From an uncultured Clostridia bacterium (GTDB taxonomy: Bacteria > Bacillota > Clostridia > Christensenellales > Pumilibacteraceae), in the NCBI GenBank assembly GCA_947588325.1, contig CANPYH010000065.1, positions 1-8,283 on the forward strand: a stretch of DNA of 8,283 nucleotides, written 5' to 3'. The translations under genes and the position numbers were made by a program. Every line of letters starts with the position of its first letter. The first letter of the stretch is position 1. A model generated the notes under the pieces. It searched no databases, had not been told where the DNA came from, and worked only from the letters and a program-made list of their open reading frames with translations. Below, in pieces: positions 5,137 to 8,283 of the stretch.

Positions 5137-5709
5137 TCACTTGTTTTTGCTCGCGTATGTGCCGTATCTCGTTCTCGCGGCAAGCAGTGCGGTGGAGATA
5201 TCCGCCAGCGAATATGCGGCGTATCTTTGGAGTGCGCCCGCCACGCTCGCCTGTCCCACGAACACGGGGAAAAACAGAGCGAGGACGGAGAGGGCGGCAA
5301 GCCCTACGCACACTATCATGCCCTTTTTCGGCGAGATCCACCCCACCGTCATTGCGGTGAGGGCAAGCCCCTCCACGACCGTCAGAGCAAAGAAGAGTAT
5401 TTCCACCGTCATTGTGTATTGCCCGCGAAGCATTATCCCGCCTATCATGCCGATAAGCAGGGCGGTTGCCTCGGGTATAACGGTGAAAGCGTTGGCTGTT
5501 TTAACTCCCTTTCGCTCGAGAACGAGGGCGACGCACTTATATACCGCCGTGACTGCCAGCAGTATCCCCGCCGTCAATATCAACGCCGTTGCGGGTGCGG
5601 GAGTGCGAGCATAAGAGAGTGCGGAAAACGCCGTCATAAGCCCGCTCGCCGAGAGCGCAAGCAGTGCGGATATTGCGGAAAGAATGGCGTCCACGTCCTT
5701 CGCTTTCAT
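5137..5709 (-). CDS. Multi-pass membrane protein of unknown function
   Basis: This 190-residue, very hydrophobic protein has about six predicted membrane helices (near 8-32, 40-64, 73-93, 100-125, 130-152 and 157-177) joined by short loops with Lys/Arg patches (ERKGVK, SPKKG, RTRYG). I see no catalytic motif or transporter signature and cannot name a family. The start at 5709 lies 3 nt after the trpB2 stop, so it is almost surely co-transcribed and probably coupled, as no good ribosome site is seen. The next gene, also a small membrane protein, begins 13 nt after its stop, so the two may form one complex. A role in indole, tryptophan or fatty-acid transport is suggested only by position. Confidence 0.75.
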   Translation of the reverse strand: MKAKDVDAILSAISALLALSASGLMTAFSALSYARTPAPATALILTAGILLAVTAVYKCVALVLERKGVKTANAFTVIPEATALLIGMIGGIMLRGQYTMTVEILFFALTVVEGLALTAMTVGWISPKKGMIVCVGLAALSVLALFFPVFVGQASVAGALQRYAAYSLADISTALLAARTRYGTYASKNK

Positions 5710-5712
5710 TGC

Positions 5713-7059
5713 TTAATGGGCGTGTATCTCTTCGTCGGTGGGGATATAATCCGTCATCCTGCCCGAGAGATATTCGTCGTATGCTTTCATGTCGAAGTAG
5801 CCCGTTCCCGTGAGACCGAAAACGATGACCTTCTTCTCGCCCTGTTTCTTGCACTCGAGGGCCTCGTCTATCGCGCCCTTTATGGCGTGTGCGGACTCGG
5901 GAGCGGGAAGTATTCCCTCTATCCTCGCGAACTTAACCGCCGCTTCGAATACTTCGGTCTGCGTATACGACTTGGCTTCCATGTACTTATCGTGATAGAG
6001 CTGGGAAAGAATGGGGCTCATTCCGTGATAGCGCAAGCCGCCCGCGTGGTTGGGGCTGGGTATGAAGTCGCAGCCGAGGGTGTACATCTTGGCAAGCGGC
6101 GTGGTCTTCGCGGTGTCGGCAAAGTCGTATCTGAACTCGCCGCGCGTGAACGAAGGGCAGGAGGCAGGCTCGACCGCGACAATGCGGACGTCCGACTTGC
6201 CCTCGAGTTTTTCGGCGATAAAGGGCGCGATCAGCCCGCCGAGGTTGGAGCCGCCTCCCGCACAGCCGACTATTATGTCGGGCTTTATGCCGTACTTATC
6301 CAGCGCCGTCTTGGTTTCGAGACCGACGACGGACTGGTGGAGCAATACCTGATCCAGCACGGAGCCGAGGACGTACCTCGTTTTATGATCGGGATCGCTG
6401 ACAGCCACTTCCACCGCCTCGGAGATTGCGCAGCCGAGAGAGCCGTTTGTGCCGGGGTGCTCGGCGAGTATCTTTCTGCCCGAAGCCGTGGTGTCGGACG
6501 GCGAAGGTACGACGGTCGCGCCGTATACGTTCATGACGTTGCGGCGGAAAGGCTTTTGCTCGTATGAGACTTTGACCATGTAGACCTTGACGGGAAGGTG
6601 GAAGTACGCGCCCGCCATGGAGAGCGCCGTTCCCCACTGCCCTGCGCCCGTCTCGGTGGTTACGCCTTTAAGCCCCTGCTCTTTGGCGTAATAGAGCTGT
6701 GCCGCCGCCGAGTTGAGTTTGTGCGAGCCCGAGGTGTTATTACCCTCGAACTTGTAGTAGATCTCGGCGGGAGTGCCCAATTCTTTCTCCAACCCGTATG
6801 CCCTTATAAGGGGGCTGGGACGGTACAGTTTATAGAAGTCAAGCACGGGCCGGGGTATGTCAATATACTTATCCGTCGTGTTAAGCTCCTGATCTACGAG
6901 CTTGTCGCAGAACACGGGGGTGAGCTCCTCTTTTTTGCAAGGCTCCCCCGTTGCCGGGTTGAGCAGAGGAGCGGGCTTATTCTTCATAAAGCCCTTGATA
7001 TTCAGCCATTTGGTGGGCAGTTCGCTTTCTTCGAGATACACCTTGTAGGGTATTTTCAT
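5713..7059 (-). CDS. trpB2: TrpB-like tryptophan synthase beta chain (TrpB2)
   Basis: This PLP enzyme makes tryptophan from indole and serine (or phosphoserine in some members). At 448 residues it is longer than classical TrpB1 (~400) and has the TrpB2 N-terminal extension, including PRPVLDFYKLYRPSPLIRA (69-87). The PLP lysine is Lys114 in GNNTSGSHKLNSA; the indole-binding Glu is Glu136 in TETGAGQWG; the phosphate cradle is GGGSN (268-272). C-terminal blocks GLRYHGMSP and GILPAPESAHA also fit. No trpA or other trp gene is adjacent, as is common for TrpB2, which acts without TrpA in indole salvage. ATG at 7059 has a strong AAGGAG site 8 nt upstream. It is the first gene of a four-gene operon (membrane proteins, thioesterase) and is preceded by a promoter and leader hairpin. 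All catalytic residues appear present. Confidence 0.95.
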   Translation of the reverse strand: MKIPYKVYLEESELPTKWLNIKGFMKNKPAPLLNPATGEPCKKEELTPVFCDKLVDQELNTTDKYIDIPRPVLDFYKLYRPSPLIRAYGLEKELGTPAEIYYKFEGNNTSGSHKLNSAAAQLYYAKEQGLKGVTTETGAGQWGTALSMAGAYFHLPVKVYMVKVSYEQKPFRRNVMNVYGATVVPSPSDTTASGRKILAEHPGTNGSLGCAISEAVEVAVSDPDHKTRYVLGSVLDQVLLHQSVVGLETKTALDKYGIKPDIIVGCAGGGSNLGGLIAPFIAEKLEGKSDVRIVAVEPASCPSFTRGEFRYDFADTAKTTPLAKMYTLGCDFIPSPNHAGGLRYHGMSPILSQLYHDKYMEAKSYTQTEVFEAAVKFARIEGILPAPESAHAIKGAIDEALECKKQGEKKVIVFGLTGTGYFDMKAYDEYLSGRMTDYIPTDEEIHAH

Positions 7060-7097
7060 CGTTTTTCTCCTTAAATCACCGTTTTTCGTTACCGCAA

Positions 7098-7123
7098 AGG
7101 GCGAACCCTGTAGGATCCGCCCT
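7098..7123 (-). promoter_or_regulatory. Leader RNA hairpin upstream of trpB2
   Basis: In the minus-strand transcript an 11-bp stem closes on a UACA loop, starting about 8 nt after the predicted transcription start. Two of its pairs are G-U in this RNA but would be A-C mismatches in the other strand, so the structure favours minus-strand RNA. No clear T tract follows (only UUU), and no T-box sequence is seen. It could protect the 5' end or be part of an attenuator. Confidence 0.5.
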
Positions 7124-7137
7124 CGGATTTCAGCGTT

Positions 7138-7167
7138 ATTATACTACAACAGTCTCGCGCGTGTCAA
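7138..7167 (-). promoter_or_regulatory. Promoter of the trpB2 operon
   Basis: Minus-strand TTGACA (7162-7167) and TATAAT (7138-7143) are both perfect hexamers, with an 18-bp spacer. The -35 box begins only 7 bp after the stop codon of the acyltransferase gene, with no terminator between, so read-through from upstream is also likely. Confidence 0.85.
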
Positions 7168-7174
7168 GGCGATA

Positions 7175-8008
7175 TTATAAATTCCCGCTCTTCGCCCCTT
7201 CCGCGCCTTCATCATCGACCGCTTTCCCCTCGCTCCTTTCCCCGCTTGGGCGCTTGATATACACCACTCGGTCATAGTCCGATTCTTTGCTCCGCTCAAC
7301 CATTGCCTCATACACTGCCGCGCGGAGCCGTTCGCGCCGCTCTATAATGGGCAGGCTCTCGTCGGGATAGAAGGGACCGTCTATGTATATTATGCACTTC
7401 GGATTAGTCCGCCGCTTGCGCTTTTTATGCACGGTAGTCATGGCGAACACGGGTGCGCCGAAGCGCACGGGATAGATAAACGAGTCGCTCGTAAACGGTC
7501 TTATCCCCGTATAGTACGGCCATATGTGCGCCTCGGGGTATACGACTATCGCCTTACGGCGGGACAGGTGCGCCTCCATACCCCGAAGGAAGTTGCGGTA
7601 GCCCGCTCTCGACGAGGGCAGGGGCATACCGCCGAGCATACCGACCAGTGTTCCGACAAAGCGCATGGACACGGCGTCCGCACCGACTATTATCTTCGCT
7701 TTGAAGGGGGCGACGAGGTTAGGGTGAAAGGCGTCGCCCGACACGAGAGTGTGGTTGCCGTACAAAAAATAGCCCTTCCCTTTTACCTTTTTAAGCGCCT
7801 TTTTGTTTTTTATTTTCAGTCCGTAGCGAAAGGTGGCGGAGACCCACGCCGCAATGAGTGCGAATATGTAAAGCACGGCAGAGATCATCCGCCAGAATAT
7901 GTTGCGGTGGACGTACTTATACCCGTCGGGAACCGTCTTTGTCTCTATGTCCGTACCCGCGAAGTCGTCGCTGCGCTCGTCTGTGTAATAATATACCCGT
8001 CTCTTCAT
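7175..8008 (-). CDS. Lysophospholipid acyltransferase-like protein (PlsC superfamily, HX5D variant)
   Basis: This 277-residue protein belongs to the glycerophosphate/lysophospholipid acyltransferase superfamily. One probable membrane helix (about 36-60) precedes the catalytic block FLYGNHTLVSGDAF (81-94), where His86 and Asp92 are five residues apart instead of the canonical four (HX4D). The later block VVYPEAHIWP (155-164) stands where the FPEG motif lies, and IYPVRFGAPV (178-187) where the family has its VP-A-type block. The charged C-terminal tail (from about 253) looks disordered. The ATG at 8008 overlaps the stop of the upstream glycosyltransferase (ATGA) with GGAG about 10 nt before; the longer frame to 8107 runs inside that gene. 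Pairing with a GT4 enzyme suggests glycolipid or membrane-lipid assembly. The exact acceptor is unknown. Confidence 0.82.
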   Translation of the reverse strand: MKRRVYYYTDERSDDFAGTDIETKTVPDGYKYVHRNIFWRMISAVLYIFALIAAWVSATFRYGLKIKNKKALKKVKGKGYFLYGNHTLVSGDAFHPNLVAPFKAKIIVGADAVSMRFVGTLVGMLGGMPLPSSRAGYRNFLRGMEAHLSRRKAIVVYPEAHIWPYYTGIRPFTSDSFIYPVRFGAPVFAMTTVHKKRKRRTNPKCIIYIDGPFYPDESLPIIERRERLRAAVYEAMVERSKESDYDRVVYIKRPSGERSEGKAVDDEGAEGAKSGNL

Positions 8009-8283
8009 TCCGTCCCCACTCCGCTTACGCTCATCAGCATTTCTTCCAGCTGTTTTATGCACTCGTCCTTTTTCGGGGCACCGCTCGTCGAGTAGTACTC
8101 CGCGCACTCCGCAAGCTCTTTAGGGTGCTCGATCCAATAGTCGATCTTCCGCGATAAGTCCTTCGCGCTCTTTGCCGAGAACAGGTTGCGTTCATCCCTT
8201 GCCAGGAGCCGAGGCGCGGCGTTATCCGAGTCGGATACGAGAATGGGCAGTCCGCTCCCGACCGCTTCGAGTACCGCTATCCC
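8005..8283 (-). CDS. GT4-type glycosyltransferase, C-terminal part (runs off window)
   Basis: The last 92 residues are visible, in frame from the window edge. GIAVLEAVGSGLPILVSDSD is the nucleotide-sugar-binding block of GT4 (glycosyltransferase group 1) enzymes, with the conserved Glu of the EX7E region in VLEAVGSG. It continues into RLLARDERNLF and DLSRKIDYWIEHPKEL, typical of Bacillota GT4 enzymes that modify membrane lipids or surface polymers. The stop overlaps the start of the acyltransferase gene (8005-8008), so the two are co-translated. The sugar donor and acceptor cannot be read from this fragment. Confidence 0.85.
   Translation of the reverse strand, partial: GIAVLEAVGSGLPILVSDSDNAAPRLLARDERNLFSAKSAKDLSRKIDYWIEHPKELAECAEYYSTSGAPKKDECIKQLEEMLMSVSGVGTE

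Noticed and set aside
4732..6567. Plus-strand open frame of 611 codons
   Set aside because: It lies antisense to four minus-strand genes, including trpB2 with all its motifs. Its translation is rich in Arg, His and Gly with no recognisable domain, as expected for a mirror frame in GC-rich DNA.
7060..7137. T-box riboswitch upstream of trpB2
   Set aside because: The GGATCC-containing stem loosely recalls an antiterminator, but the conserved T-box sequence, a specifier loop and a terminator are absent, and the leader is only about 70 nt.

Overview
The window looks like chromosomal DNA of an anaerobic gut-type Bacillota (class Clostridia). This rests on gene content, not on any search: a LytTR-type response regulator, a stand-alone TrpB2 (indole-salvage tryptophan synthase beta), an indolepyruvate:ferredoxin oxidoreductase-like pair, a bacterial acyl-ACP thioesterase and a GT4 glycosyltransferase/acyltransferase pair, with consensus TTGACA/TATAAT promoters and GGAGG-type ribosome binding sites. 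The DNA is moderately GC-rich. All protein genes lie on the minus strand; the only plus-strand gene is a tRNA-Leu.

Read in the direction of transcription (right to left): (i) 8283-7175 is the 3' end of a GT4 glycosyltransferase, overlapping by ATGA a lysophospholipid-acyltransferase-like gene, which suggests membrane glycolipid or phospholipid synthesis. (ii) 7167-3943 is a four-gene operon driven by a clear sigma-A promoter with a leader hairpin that pairs better as minus-strand RNA. It holds trpB2, a six-helix membrane protein, an acidic-tailed three-helix membrane protein and an acyl-ACP thioesterase, tightly packed (3-nt gap, 13-nt gap, 1-nt overlap). (iii) 3942-3478 is non-coding, with a strong hairpin, a possible gene remnant on the plus strand and a 10-bp tandem repeat just upstream of the next promoter. 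(iv) 3477-1439 is a promoter plus an iorA-iorB-like pair joined by an ATGA overlap. (v) 1438-740 is about 700 bp without a credible protein gene. It holds a foldback MITE-like element of about 195 bp (1118-1312), two diverged copies of a ~80-bp direct repeat, a 17-bp copy of the tRNA-Leu 3' end and several perfect hairpins. (vi) 739-609 is tRNA-Leu(CAA) with its own promoter and terminator, on the plus strand. (vii) 523-1 is a consensus promoter and the 5' part of a LytTR-family response regulator with a 10-bp homopolymer inside its reading frame.

The most unusual content is the iorA/iorB-like pair. Both frames are open, coupled and served by a fine promoter, and the fold is recognisable from end to end. 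Yet the large subunit lacks the residues that make indolepyruvate oxidoreductase work (the TPP/Mg-binding Asp, the Cys-rich CPGC segment and the whole C-terminal ferredoxin domain), and the small subunit has lost its glycine-rich and substrate-loop motifs. This looks like a retained pair with a different or lost catalytic role. The second most unusual area is the repeat-rich stretch behind the tRNA-Leu.
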